64,000 bases of DNA from Alistipes sp. (GCA_017936685.1 JAGBFA010000013.1:1-64000); one strand, 5' to 3'. Shown: positions 46,612 through 55,524, numbered from the stretch's first letter. The notes: generated by a model not told the origin, from the letters alone. Numbers and translations: made by a program.

Positions 46612-48324
46612 TCAATGTTTGTCCAGATCCTGCTCGGTGAGTATGTGCCGCATCTGCTCGGCATCGCCCAACACCTCGACAGCCTTGCCGACGGTCTGGT
46701 CGTCGGTGAGCGAGTGCCGGATCACGCCCCGCTGGTAGGCGTAGCGCAATACGATCTCGGCGTTGATGGCGTCGATGATCTCGCGGCGGTAGGTCTCCAA
46801 GTTGGATTGTTTGTCGTCTTTGACCAATGCCTCTATGGCGGCCACATGCTCCTCCAAGGTGCGGTCGTAGAGATCGGCTTTGGCTGCCTGACGCAGAGCG
46901 GCTATGGCGCGCCGCGTCTCCGACTCGTAGGGCACCTCCTTCTCTTCGATGAAGACCTTGAAGTCGTCGTAATCCTCTTCGTCTATTGTGAAGGTGTCGA
47001 TGTCGATCTGCTCGCCGGCATGACGGCGCATGTATCGGTCGGCCCAATCCTCCATGTAACCCATGGCATACAGCGTCAGGGCGAAGCGGCTCACGTAGTT
47101 GGGTTCGAGCTTGATGTCGGGCACGATGCCGCCGCCGTCGTACACCTTGCGGCCTGCGTCGGTGCGATACTCGCGTATGAGCGAGTCGGGCACTATGCCG
47201 GCGCGTCCGTCGGCGTCGCGCTCCGAGTAGTTGACGGCCTGTATGCAGCGTCCCGAGGGTATGTAGTATTTGGCCGTGGTGAGCTTCAGATAGGAGTTAT
47301 AGCCCAGATAGCGCGTGCCCTGCACCAGACCCTTGCCGTAGCTTCGCTGCCCGATGATGACGGCGCGGTCGCGGTCCTGCAATGCGCCGGCGAGAATCTC
47401 CGATGCCGAGGCCGTCGAGCCGTTGATCAGCACCGCCAGCGGTATGTCGGCCGCAATGGGGTCGTTGGCCGTGCGGTAGATCTGCCGCGAGAGCGAGTCG
47501 CGCCCCATGGTCGAGACGATCTCGGTGCCCTTGGGCAGGAACAGCGAGGCTATCTTCACTGCCTCCTGCATGATGCCGCCGCCGTTGGAGCGGTAGTCGA
47601 GTATCAGTGCCCGCAGCTCGCCCTGGCGTTGCAGACGCTCCAACGCCTCGCGCAGCTGGTCGTAGCACCCTTCGGTGAAGTCGCTGTGCTGAATATAGCC
47701 TATGCCGTCGGCCACGTAGCCCGAGTAGGGTATGCTCGGTATGACTATGCGTTCGCGGCGCAGGGTGAGCGTGTCGCGCCGGCCGTCGATCATGTGCTCG
47801 ACGACCACCGAGACCTCGCTGCCGGCATCGCCTTTGAGACGCGAGCTGACATCGTCGGGCGAGAAGCCCTTGGCATCGGCTCCGTCGATAGCCAGTATCT
47901 TGTCGCCTATGCGTATGCCGGCACGGTCGGCCGGCGAGCCTTCGTAGGGCTGGGCGAAGATGATGTAGTCGCCCTTCTTGCGTATGAGCGAGCCTACGCC
48001 GCCGTATTTGCCGGTGGTCATCACCTCGAAGCCCGACATCTTCTCTTCGGGCAGATACTCCGTGTAGGGGTCGAGTGCGGCCACCATGCCCTCGGCCGAG
48101 TATTCGAGCAGCCGGTCGGCATCGATCTTGTCGACATACTGGGTCGAGAGCTCGCGCAGCATGTTGATAAGTATCTCGGCGTTGCGCCCAAGAGTGAAGT
48201 CCCTCTCCGCAGGCTGCTGGCATGCGCCCTGCTGCGGCATGAGGGCTGCCGCAGAGAGGAGTGCCACGACGATGATTGCCGCCGAAGTTCTACTCTGCAA
48301 TGTATTTAAAAATCTATTTTTCAT
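46612..48324 (-). CDS. S41-family C-terminal processing peptidase (Ctp)
   Basis: 570 residues. Signal peptide with possible lipobox (ALMPQQGACQQ, C35), N-terminal helical region, PDZ domain (about 95-175, GVGSLIRKKGDYIIFAQPYEGSPADRAGIRIGDKILAIDG), and S41 protease core with catalytic serine in INGSTASASEI and lysine in SYGKGLVQG. Cleaves periplasmic proteins near their C termini. The start overlaps the preceding small membrane protein by 11 bases. Confidence 0.94.
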   Translation of the reverse strand: MKNRFLNTLQSRTSAAIIVVALLSAAALMPQQGACQQPAERDFTLGRNAEILINMLRELSTQYVDKIDADRLLEYSAEGMVAALDPYTEYLPEEKMSGFEVMTTGKYGGVGSLIRKKGDYIIFAQPYEGSPADRAGIRIGDKILAIDGADAKGFSPDDVSSRLKGDAGSEVSVVVEHMIDGRRDTLTLRRERIVIPSIPYSGYVADGIGYIQHSDFTEGCYDQLREALERLQRQGELRALILDYRSNGGGIMQEAVKIASLFLPKGTEIVSTMGRDSLSRQIYRTANDPIAADIPLAVLINGSTASASEILAGALQDRDRAVIIGQRSYGKGLVQGTRYLGYNSYLKLTTAKYYIPSGRCIQAVNYSERDADGRAGIVPDSLIREYRTDAGRKVYDGGGIVPDIKLEPNYVSRFALTLYAMGYMEDWADRYMRRHAGEQIDIDTFTIDEEDYDDFKVFIEEKEVPYESETRRAIAALRQAAKADLYDRTLEEHVAAIEALVKDDKQSNLETYRREIIDAINAEIVLRYAYQRGVIRHSLTDDQTVGKAVEVLGDAEQMRHILTEQDLDKH

Positions 48325-48790
48325 CGAATCTGCTGTTAAATATGTAGCCGTCCAGCCGGTATGCTATGCGTGCCACGGCGCGGCGTATGCCCTCGATCTC
48401 CAAGCCCGAGGCGGTGTCGCGCACCGTGATCTGGTCCTCGAACAGCAGCGACAGCCGTTTGAAGAGTCCCTCGCCGCGGAATGTCATCTCGCCCTCGTGC
48501 TCGCCCGTAAGGCGGAAGCCCTGCATCTGGAACGCCCGTATGATCTGCTCGCGGTTGCGTGCCACACTGCCGCCGATGCGCTTGCGCATGAATCCGAACA
48601 AGGGATATGCCGCAGCAAGCACGACGAACGCCGCCGCCATGATCACACCGCGCTGCGTTTGCAGTACGAATAGCATCATCTTCCACGGGTGTTCGGGCAG
48701 CGAGCCGCTCCAATACATCAGCCACACGATGGCTACATATAAAACGCACAGCAGTGCGAAATATTTTAATGACCTTACCAAGTATCTCAT
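48314..48790 (-). CDS. Small membrane protein of unknown function
   Basis: 158 residues. Two membrane helices near the N-terminus (about 9-30 ALLCVLYVAIVWLMYW and 50-70 VIMAAAFVVLAAAYPLFGF), then a cytoplasmic beta-rich domain (FRLTGEHEGEMTFRGEGLFKRLSLLFEDQITV, LEIEGIRRAVARIAYRLDGYIF). Start MRYLVRSLKYF at 48790 fits the helix. Overlaps the protease gene by 11 bases, so a link to that protease is plausible but unproven. Confidence 0.78.
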   Translation of the reverse strand: MRYLVRSLKYFALLCVLYVAIVWLMYWSGSLPEHPWKMMLFVLQTQRGVIMAAAFVVLAAAYPLFGFMRKRIGGSVARNREQIIRAFQMQGFRLTGEHEGEMTFRGEGLFKRLSLLFEDQITVRDTASGLEIEGIRRAVARIAYRLDGYIFNSRFDEK

Positions 48791-48875
48791 ATCCGTTATT
48801 ATATTATGTGTCCGATCGAAGATCCGTTGTCGTGCCTTGCGCCGCATGTGTCGGTGCGGCAGGCTGTATGGCGTG

Positions 48876-49745
48876 TCAGCGGCGGTCGAGCCGCTGCAAA
48901 TCCTCTCTTACGCGCTGCATCAGCCAGCCCGGAGTCGAGGTCGCACCGCAGATGCCCACCGATTCGGCTCCGTCGAACCACTCGCGCCGCAACTCCGCTC
49001 CCTCCTCTATGTTGTAAGAGCGGGGGTTAGCTTTGAGGCAGGCGTTGAACAGCACGCGTCCGTTGCTCGACTTGCGTCCGCAGACGAAGATGACCACGTC
49101 GACGCTGCGGGCGAAACTCTCCAAATGGGTTTCGCGGTTGGCCACACGCCGGCATATCGTGTCGTCGATGGTGACTGCCGCCGTATCCTGCGTCCGCGAG
49201 CGTATCTCCTCTCCTATACGGTTGAACAGCTCGATGCTCTGCGTGGTCTGCGACAGGAAGTATATCGGACGCGTGAAGTCGAGTGCGTCCAGATCGCTCT
49301 CCGATTCGATGACCGTCACCCGGTCGCCGACCTGTCCGGTGAGTCCCACCACCTCGGCATGTCCCCGTTTGCCCAACAGCACCACGCTGCCGCCCTCGCG
49401 GCTCATCTTGTCGTATGCCGCCTTGACGCGCCGTTGCAGGCTCGCCACCACGGGGCATGTGGCATCGACGGTGACTATGCCCAACCGTTCGGCCTCGGCG
49501 TATGTCGACGGCGGTTCGCCGTGGGCGCGTATGAGCATCGTCTTGCCGCCCAGACGCGGCATGTCGCCGTGCGATACGCTGTGCAGTCCCAACTGCTCCA
49601 ATCGCTGCACTTCGACACGGTTGTGTACTATGTCGCCTAACGAATAGACCTCTCCGCCCGAGCGTTGCAAGGCCGCTTCGGCCTCCTCTATGGCGCGCAC
49701 CACACCGAAGCAGAACCCCGAGTCGGCATCTATGACGATATTCAT
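48876..49745 (-). CDS. ispH: 4-hydroxy-3-methylbut-2-enyl diphosphate reductase
   Basis: 289 residues. The three cluster cysteines lie in DSGFCFGV (12), DATCPVV and DDTICRRVANRETH, with the substrate-binding histidines in DIVHN and RAHGEP. Last step of the MEP isoprenoid pathway, making IPP and DMAPP with a [4Fe-4S] cluster. Twelve bases after cmk. Confidence 0.95.
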   Translation of the reverse strand: MNIVIDADSGFCFGVVRAIEEAEAALQRSGGEVYSLGDIVHNRVEVQRLEQLGLHSVSHGDMPRLGGKTMLIRAHGEPPSTYAEAERLGIVTVDATCPVVASLQRRVKAAYDKMSREGGSVVLLGKRGHAEVVGLTGQVGDRVTVIESESDLDALDFTRPIYFLSQTTQSIELFNRIGEEIRSRTQDTAAVTIDDTICRRVANRETHLESFARSVDVVIFVCGRKSSNGRVLFNACLKANPRSYNIEEGAELRREWFDGAESVGICGATSTPGWLMQRVREDLQRLDRR

Positions 49746-49757
49746 GCGCCGCAGGTT

Positions 49758-50459
49758 TTATTTGTTGAGTGCCTCGGCGAATCTATCCATAAACCACGCC
49801 ATCTGCTCGTCGACGCTCATGTGCGAGTTGTCGAGCACTATGGCATCGTCGGCCTGCCTCAGGGGCGATATGGCGCGCGACATGTCGGCGCGGTCGCGCT
49901 TGACGACATTGTCGTACACCTCGTCGAACGAGACCTTGTCGCCCTTGGCCTGCAACTCCTGGTAGCGGCGTTCGGCACGGACTTTCGGATCGGCCGTCAT
50001 GAATATCTTCAATTCGGCATCGGGGAAGACCACCGTGCCGATGTCGCGGCCGTCCATCACAACGCCCTTCGAGCGTCCCATGGCCTGCTGCATCGCCACT
50101 AACTTGCTGCGCACCTCGGCGATCGAGCTGACGGCACTGACGCAGTTGCTGATCTCTATGGTGCGGATCTTGCCCTCGACAAGTGTGCCGTCGACATAGA
50201 TGTCGCTGGCTCCGCGCGAGGGGTTGAAGCGGAAGTCGATCGATATTTGGTCGAGCAGCTCCACGACCTTCTCCTCGTCGACCATGCCCGAGCGTATGGC
50301 ACCGTGCTCGGCCGCATACAGTGTCACGGCGCGATACATAGCTCCCGTGTCGATGAAGATATAGCCCAGGCGGGCTGCAATGGCCTTGGCGAACGTGCTC
50401 TTGCCGCACGACGAGAAACCGTCGATGGCGATTATGATTTTTTTATCCGTATTTGGCAT
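49758..50459 (-). CDS. cmk: Cytidylate kinase
   Basis: 233 residues. P-loop IDGFSSCGKST, CMP-binding FIDTGAMYRAVTL, and MDGRDIGTVVFPDAELKIFMTADPKVRAERRY. Phosphorylates CMP and dCMP. Start touches the end of the upstream exporter gene, so the two are coupled. Confidence 0.95.
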   Translation of the reverse strand: MPNTDKKIIIAIDGFSSCGKSTFAKAIAARLGYIFIDTGAMYRAVTLYAAEHGAIRSGMVDEEKVVELLDQISIDFRFNPSRGASDIYVDGTLVEGKIRTIEISNCVSAVSSIAEVRSKLVAMQQAMGRSKGVVMDGRDIGTVVFPDAELKIFMTADPKVRAERRYQELQAKGDKVSFDEVYDNVVKRDRADMSRAISPLRQADDAIVLDNSHMSVDEQMAWFMDRFAEALNK

Positions 50460-50460
50460 A

Positions 50461-51264
50461 TCAGTGCTTGATTAAGACCGAGATAAGAGTGTAGAGACCC
50501 AATATTCCGATTATGATGCCCGCCACATGGTTGATCGTGAGCATGTGGCGCGGGCGGAACCCGCGGCGGAACATGTTGATGACGAACGTCAGAAAGAACC
50601 ACCACAGCATCGCGCCGCACAGGAATCCCGTGATAACCATCACGTCGCGTGTGATGCGCGGCATGGCGTAGCCGTCCATCACAACGATCCTGTCGTCGGC
50701 GGCCGGTGCAGAGGTCTGCTGCTGCAACTCCATGTACGACTCCTCTTTGGGGCTGACCTGCATCGTCGCCTCGTCCTCTTCTGTCGTGACGGCCGTCTGC
50801 TCCACGGCCACGGTCGCCGGCTGAGAACTCAGATCGATGTTGAACATCGTAAAGAAGGCCAAAATATAGGGTATGACCACAACGAAGTTGGCCAGCGTGA
50901 AACCGAACATCGAACCGAAATCCTGCCACAGGTTGGTTTTGCCGGCGCGGTTTTTGCGTATCTGCGGAACGGGGTTCTTGAAGAATATGAAGACACCGAC
51001 GATGATGACGAATACACCGCCGCAGATCTGTATCGTGGTGTCGTAACGGTCTATCTGCGATTTCAAAAGCGCATATACGGTAAACGACAGTATAGCCATG
51101 AGCGTATCGGCGCAGGCTATGCCCAGTCCCGACATCATGCCCGACATGCGCCCCTTGCTGAGCGTGCGCTGTATGCACAGCACGGCCACGGGTCCCACCG
51201 TTACCGAAGAGGCCAGACCGACGCACATGCCGCTGAGCAGTATTTGCAACGCTTCGAGAAACAT
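50461..51264 (-). CDS. LysE-type exporter-like membrane protein
   Basis: 267 residues. N-terminal LysE pattern LSGMCVGLASSVTVGPVAVLCIQRTLSKGRMSGMMSGLGIACADTLMA, six membrane helices in two groups, split by a polar Glu/Gln/Ala-rich loop of about 60 residues (about 143-200) that is longer than in usual LysE proteins. Family members export amino acids or metabolites. Start MFLEALQILL at 51264 is the family-like choice; ATGs at 51294 and 51291 are also possible. First gene of the cluster. Confidence 0.85.
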   Translation of the reverse strand: MFLEALQILLSGMCVGLASSVTVGPVAVLCIQRTLSKGRMSGMMSGLGIACADTLMAILSFTVYALLKSQIDRYDTTIQICGGVFVIIVGVFIFFKNPVPQIRKNRAGKTNLWQDFGSMFGFTLANFVVVIPYILAFFTMFNIDLSSQPATVAVEQTAVTTEEDEATMQVSPKEESYMELQQQTSAPAADDRIVVMDGYAMPRITRDVMVITGFLCGAMLWWFFLTFVINMFRRGFRPRHMLTINHVAGIIIGILGLYTLISVLIKH

Positions 51265-51617
51265 AAACCGTAGGCTTCCGCCCTTCTGCATCATGCGTGT
51301 GCTCCTTCCGAGAGCTGTCGGCAAGAGCTTTGCACGAAGGCGAAATAGCGACAGCAAAGATACAACCTTTTTCTCGGATAATCGTCATTCGATTCAAGAA
51401 ATATATATGTCCCCGATTTCGCTTTTTGCAGCTCGGACAGGCTCCGGCGGCTCTCCGTTAGTCGAACGACGGTGCCGAAGGAGTGATAATCGGTAAAAAA
51501 TTTGGATTATCCGTGTGAAATTCGTATCTTTATGCGATAAACCGATCGTATGGCGGCTGTCGTCGCCCGCTCTTTCGGTCGGCAGAGGCTTTTACTATTT
51601 TATTTTTTCGGACTATT
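51265..51617. promoter_or_regulatory. Divergent promoter region, LysE-like cluster and DUF3467 gene
   Basis: 352 bp without a gene. Minus strand: -7 box TATCTTTG at 51355-51362. Plus strand: TTTG (51501-51504), 20 nt, TATCTTTA (51525-51532) ahead of the DUF3467 gene. Nothing else recognised. Confidence 0.6.
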
Positions 51618-51923
51618 ATGGCAGAGATTAAAAAATTCGGACTCGATATAGAACTCGACGAGGCGGCCGCTCAGGGCAACTATTCCAACTTGGCGATCAT
51701 ATCGCACTCCACCTCGGAGTTTATCCTCGACTTCGCCACCGTGCTCCCTGGTGTTCCCAAGGCCCGTGTCAAGAGCCGCGTGATCCTTACACCCGAGCAT
51801 GCCAAGCGGCTGCTCCTATCCTTGCAGGAGAACATCACCCGTTACGAGAGCAACGTGGGCAAGATCAATATTCCTCAGCATCAAACTCCCGGGGAGCCGT
51901 TCGGGTCGAAAGGGGAGGCATAG
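51618..51923 (+). CDS. DUF3467 protein
   Basis: 101 residues, cytoplasmic. Beta-rich core typical for DUF3467: GNYSNLAIISHSTSEFILDFATVLPGVPKARVKSRVILTPEHAKRLLLSLQENITRYESNVGKI. Common single gene in Bacteroidetes and other phyla; molecular function not known to me. The last 15 residues (HQTPGEPFGSKGEA) are a variable tail. A type C repeat array follows 26 bases after the stop. Confidence 0.9.
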   Translation: MAEIKKFGLDIELDEAAAQGNYSNLAIISHSTSEFILDFATVLPGVPKARVKSRVILTPEHAKRLLLSLQENITRYESNVGKINIPQHQTPGEPFGSKGEA

Positions 51924-51948
51924 CCCTTTTCCGTGCCTTTTTCGTGTC

Positions 51949-52068
51949 TTTTTCGTGAAAAGTGGCATTCTGCTGCCGCACCTTGTCGCTCGACAATGGG
52001 CAGTACGTCAGTACAGCCCATCGTCTCGCTCTGTCGTTGCGTTGCATAATACCGCTTTTGACGAAAAA
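51949..52068. repeat. Type C repeat
   Basis: TTTTTCGTGAAAAGTGGCAT ... AATACCGCTTTTGACGAAAAA; centre ATGGGC-A-GTAC-GTCA-GTAC-A-GCCCAT. Confidence 0.8.
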
Positions 52069-52101
52069 GGGGGTAGTGGTGCTTTGGTTGTTTTCCGTGT
52101 C

Positions 52102-52224
52102 TTTTCCGTGAAAAGCGGCATTTTGCTGCCGCTCGCTCCATTATCCGAACGGGTAGTACGTCAAGTACAGCCCGTCCGTCCAATGTTCGTTGCGCGTTGT
52201 ATGATACCGCTTTTGACGAAAAAA
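52102..52224. repeat. Type C repeat
   Basis: Same ends; centre ACGGGT-AGTAC...GTACA-GCCCGT. Confidence 0.8.
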
Positions 52225-52230
52225 TTTTTC

Positions 52231-52350
52231 TTTTCCGTGAAAAGACATCATTTGCTTCCGCTCCTTGTCGCTCAGCAATGGGAAGTACGCCAGTACGTCC
52301 CATCGCTTCGCTCCTGCGTTACGTTGCAACTAATGCCTTTTGACGAAAAA
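52231..52350. repeat. Type C repeat
   Basis: Ends CGTGAAAAGACATC / GCCTTTTGACGAAAAA; centre ATGGGA-A-GTAC-GCCA-GTAC-G-TCCCAT. Third of a tandem set. Confidence 0.78.
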
Positions 52351-52434
52351 GGGGGTAGTGGTGCTTTGGAGGCTATTTCCATCACGCAGTCATTCTGAGT
52401 GAAACGAAGAATCTGTGCGAGGCTATTTCCACCG

Positions 52435-52550
52435 TGTCATTCTGAGGAGCGATTGTAAATCACGACGTGAGAATCTCTGTTTTGATAGACAAACGTGCTC
52501 CGGCTGGCGAGACTCCCACGGTCGGGCATATGCCCTCCCTCGGAGTGACA
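52435..52550. repeat. Type A palindromic repeat (reversed)
   Basis: Outer TGTCATTCTGAGGAGC / CTCGGAGTGACA; side hairpins GCGATT-GTA-AATCAC (one mismatch) and GGGC-ATAT-GCCC. Confidence 0.8.
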
Positions 52551-52655
52551 GAGTGGTCATGTCGTCCCCAGATGTCTCGCATTCGCTCGACATGACGCAG
52601 TGTGTTTTGTCTTTCCCAACCAGATTCTTCACTACACTACGTTCCGTTCAGAATG

Positions 52656-52815
52656 ACAGACCACCTGCCAACGCCCACCACGGGATACGGTAAAAGCCTG
52701 CCACGCCCCACATGGAGCGCGATAAATCGCGCGACAAAAGTCCCCTCCGAGGAGGGGATTTAGGGGAGGGTAAAAACTATATAACGGCGTAAGCCGTAGC
52801 TCTGTGGTCGACATT
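52656..52815. repeat. Type B repeat (reversed, complete)
   Basis: CCACGCCCCACATGGAGCGC, GCGCGATAAATCGCGC hairpin, CCCCTCC/GGAGGGG pair, then ACGGCGTAAGCCGT. Confidence 0.75.
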
Positions 52816-52933
52816 GGTTATGCGTTCTGTGGAACGCGACGTGAGAATCTCTATTGTGGTAGATAAATTCCCACCGCCAAACGCGCTCCCGACCGCGAGA
52901 CTCCCACGTCGCCTGCGGCTCCTCGGAGTGACA
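52816..52933. repeat. Type A palindromic repeat (reversed, left end lost)
   Basis: Side hairpins GCGTTC-TGTG-GAACGC and GCC-TGC-GGC; right end CTCCTCGGAGTGACA. Confidence 0.75.
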
Positions 52934-53040
52934 GCCTGCGTGTCATGTCATTTCGAGCGTGAGCGAAAAATCTGTGTACGACTATTTCCGCAGTCTTGTC
53001 TTTCACAGATGTCTCGCCTTGCTCGGCATGGCAAGGTGAC
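52934..53040. repeat. Type E repeat
   Basis: TGTCATTTCGAGCGTGAGCG ... CACAGATGTCTCGCC, as at 31969-32068. Confidence 0.6.
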
Positions 53041-53150
53041 GCGATCCGGCGCAAGCCGTCGCACTGTGGCCGACAAAATAATTCGCCCCAAGTCTGCTCC
53101 TCGGAGCGGGCTTGGGGCGGTATCGCATGACATTATAACGGCGAGCACCG

Positions 53151-53486
53151 TCACTCCTGAGCTTGTTCGAGTAGTGCTTGCGTGAATGCCTCGATGAACT
53201 GGTCGGCGAACTCCTTGCCGTAGCCGTATTTATCGCTGTATTCGTAAATGTATTCGTAGAATGCTTCGCCGAACTCTTCTCCCTGCGCGTCGGTGAGGGT
53301 GTTGATATAGGCACCCATATCGTTACCGATCTTTTCCAGTTTGGAGAAGTCTTGTTCGTTGACGCTCTGAAAGATGCGCTCGACGAAATGTTTGGCTTTC
53401 TGCTTCGGTGTCGGCACCTGTGCCGAACATACACCTGCCGACAGCAGCAGCATGGCGGCAGAGAGAACAATCAAAAACCGCTTCAT
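53151..53486 (-). CDS. Small exported protein, paralogue of the 53512 lipoprotein
   Basis: 111 residues from MKRFLIVLSAAM. Signal peptide with probable cleavage after VCSA. Mature part is acidic and helical: PTPKQKAKHFVERIFQSVNEQDFSKLEKIGNDMGAYINTLTDAQGEEFGEAFYEYIYEYSDKYGYGKEF. Strongly similar to the upstream neighbour, so the pair arose by tandem duplication; this copy has lost the lipid-attachment cysteine context. Function unknown. Confidence 0.8.
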   Translation of the reverse strand: MKRFLIVLSAAMLLLSAGVCSAQVPTPKQKAKHFVERIFQSVNEQDFSKLEKIGNDMGAYINTLTDAQGEEFGEAFYEYIYEYSDKYGYGKEFADQFIEAFTQALLEQAQE

Positions 53487-53511
53487 GGGCATTGTTCGTT
53501 CAGATGTCGGA

Positions 53512-53871
53512 TTATTCCGTATAGATGTCGTCGCTTGCGGCCAAGGCAGTTACCATGGCTTGTATAAATTCGTCGGCGAACTCCTCTCCGTAACCGTATT
53601 TGTCGCTGTATTCGTAGATTTTGGTTGCGAACTCCTCGCCGAACTCCTCGCCCTGCTCTTCGGTGAGGGTGTTGATGTACTCGCCCATTTCGGTACCGAT
53701 CTTGTTTAACTGCGAGTATTCGTTATCTTCGAGAGCCTCGAATATATCCTGTACGAATTGTTCGGCCTGCTGCTTGGGGGTCGGGGTTGCCTGCTTCTTG
53801 TTTTTGCTGCCGCATGCGCCTATTGACAGTGCCAGCACGGCAATGGCGACGATGGTTAAAAATCGTTTCAT
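53512..53871 (-). CDS. Small acidic lipoprotein, paralogue of the 53151 protein
   Basis: 119 residues. Lipoprotein signal MKRFLTIVAIAVLALSIGAC (C20), a lysine-rich linker, then a helical acidic domain (PTPKQQAEQFVQDIFEALEDNEYSQLNKIGTEMGEYINTLTEEQGEEFGEEFATKIYEYSDKYGYGEEFADEFIQAM). Lies 25 bases upstream of its paralogue and 72 bases downstream of the sulfatase gene on the same strand. No known domain recognised. Confidence 0.82.
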   Translation of the reverse strand: MKRFLTIVAIAVLALSIGACGSKNKKQATPTPKQQAEQFVQDIFEALEDNEYSQLNKIGTEMGEYINTLTEEQGEEFGEEFATKIYEYSDKYGYGEEFADEFIQAMVTALAASDDIYTE

Positions 53872-53943
53872 AATTTAAATATTTGGTTTTATTGCGCTAA
53901 GTTACGTATTTTTCTTCGGTTACTGCCGTTCTGGCGGAGTTTT

Positions 53944-55524
53944 TTATCGGAAAACTTCATCGGGCATGACAGCCTTCTCTCCTGTGGCGCGCACTACGGG
54001 CATCGGGGCGTTCCATGCGCGGAGCCTGTCGGAAAGCTCCGAGGCCAGTTCGCGCACCTTGCGCGGGTGCTTGGCCGCCAGATCGTGCCTCTCGCCGATG
54101 TCCTCTTTGAGGTTGTAGAGTTCGAGACGGCCGCTCGCCTGCCGATAGACGAGCTTCCAGTCGCCCTTGCGCACGGCACTCAGAAAATCGATGTCTTCCA
54201 GATCGTAGGGCTTCCACTTGTGGGGATAGTGCCATACTAATGTGCGCTCGGGATCGAGACGGCCGCTGCCCGTAATGAGCGGCACGAGGTTCTCGCCGTC
54301 GATCTGCTGCACGGCCTGTGCGGTGTCGGCACCGGCCATGTCGGCGATAGTGGGGAAGAGATCTTCGATAATGACGGGCGTTGATATGCGTGTGCCCGGC
54401 TCGATGCGTCCCGGCCACTTGAAGATCAGCGGTACGCGTATGCCGCCCTCATAGCACGAGCCTTTGCCCTCTCTCAGAGGTAGATTTTGGGTGTGCAGCA
54501 CGCCGCCTTTCTGTTTGTTCTCGCTGTTGCCGCCGTTGTCGGTCATGAAGATGATGATGGTGTTGTCGGCTATGCCGCGGCTCTCGATGTAGTCGAGTAT
54601 GTCGCCCAGACTTTTGTCGACACCCTCGACCATCGAGGCGTAGCGCGCCTGGCCCTCGTCCATGCCGCGGTCGAGATACTTCTGTATGAAGCGGTCGTCG
54701 CGCTGTATGGGGGTGTGGGTGGCATAGTGTGCCATATAGAGGAAGAAGGGCTCGCCGTGACGAATGGGGTAGTCGAGCGTCTTCAACGCTTCGAGCGTGA
54801 GGGCCTCGGTGAGGTGGGTGTGCGTGCCGTAATACTCGGTCATGTTCTGTACGGCCAGATAGTTCCACAGCTCGGGCGTGTTGCCGTAGCTGTCTTCGCC
54901 CTGATAGCTGCGCGGCATGCCGGCTATGTTGCCCGAGACGTTGACCACGAAGCCCATGTTGTAGGGGCTTGCGCCGGGGGTGCCGGCCGATGCCCAGTGC
55001 GCCTTGCCAACCATGATGGTGTAGTAGCCCGCCTCGTAGAGCAGCTTGGCCAGCGGGGTGGCGTATTGCGTGTGGGCGATGCCGTCGACCGGACTCATGC
55101 CGTTGATGTTCCACTCGGGGCGCGACAGACGGTCGCCGACGATCTCGCCCGTTACGCCGTCGGCTGCCATGGCCACGGCTCCGCCCGAGGCGTCGCTCGG
55201 CGTGTCGCGCGTGGTGGCTGTCCAGTTGGTTATGCCTGTGTGCGCGGCGTTCATGCCGGTCATAAGACTGGTGCGCGTGGGTGTGGATACGGGGCAGGCG
55301 TAGGCATCGGACATTACCACGCCCTCGGCGGCCAGACGCCGCATGTTGGGTGTCTCGTGCCGCAGGTTGTAGGGGTAGGTGTGTCCGTCGAAGGCTACCT
55401 CCGAGTCGCTCCAACCCATGTCGTCGACCAGAAACATGATGATGTTGGGTCGGTTGTCGTCTTGTGCGGCGGCCGTCGTGGTTGCCAGCACCGATAGTGT
55501 GAATAGCGGTTTTATCTTTGTCAT
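53944..55524 (-). CDS. Exported sulfatase, Ser-type formylglycine
   Basis: 526 residues. Signal peptide 1-21 (TTTAAAQ), metal site RPNIIMFLVDDMGWSD, and sulfatase signature STPTRTSLMTG in which the residue converted to formylglycine is serine (S-x-P-x-R), so it would need an anaerobic radical-SAM maturase (anSME), not present here. Second signature GYYTIMVGKAHW and FMTDNGGNSENKQKGGVLHTQNLPLREGKG. Arylsulfatase family acting on sulfated glycans or aryl sulfates; substrate unknown. Confidence 0.93.
   Translation of the reverse strand: MTKIKPLFTLSVLATTTAAAQDDNRPNIIMFLVDDMGWSDSEVAFDGHTYPYNLRHETPNMRRLAAEGVVMSDAYACPVSTPTRTSLMTGMNAAHTGITNWTATTRDTPSDASGGAVAMAADGVTGEIVGDRLSRPEWNINGMSPVDGIAHTQYATPLAKLLYEAGYYTIMVGKAHWASAGTPGASPYNMGFVVNVSGNIAGMPRSYQGEDSYGNTPELWNYLAVQNMTEYYGTHTHLTEALTLEALKTLDYPIRHGEPFFLYMAHYATHTPIQRDDRFIQKYLDRGMDEGQARYASMVEGVDKSLGDILDYIESRGIADNTIIIFMTDNGGNSENKQKGGVLHTQNLPLREGKGSCYEGGIRVPLIFKWPGRIEPGTRISTPVIIEDLFPTIADMAGADTAQAVQQIDGENLVPLITGSGRLDPERTLVWHYPHKWKPYDLEDIDFLSAVRKGDWKLVYRQASGRLELYNLKEDIGERHDLAAKHPRKVRELASELSDRLRAWNAPMPVVRATGEKAVMPDEVFR

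Noticed and set aside
51949-52350. Integron attC-like cassette array
   Set aside because: Palindromic units are present, but no gene cassettes lie between them and no GTTRRRY/RYYYAAC core sites or integrase are seen.
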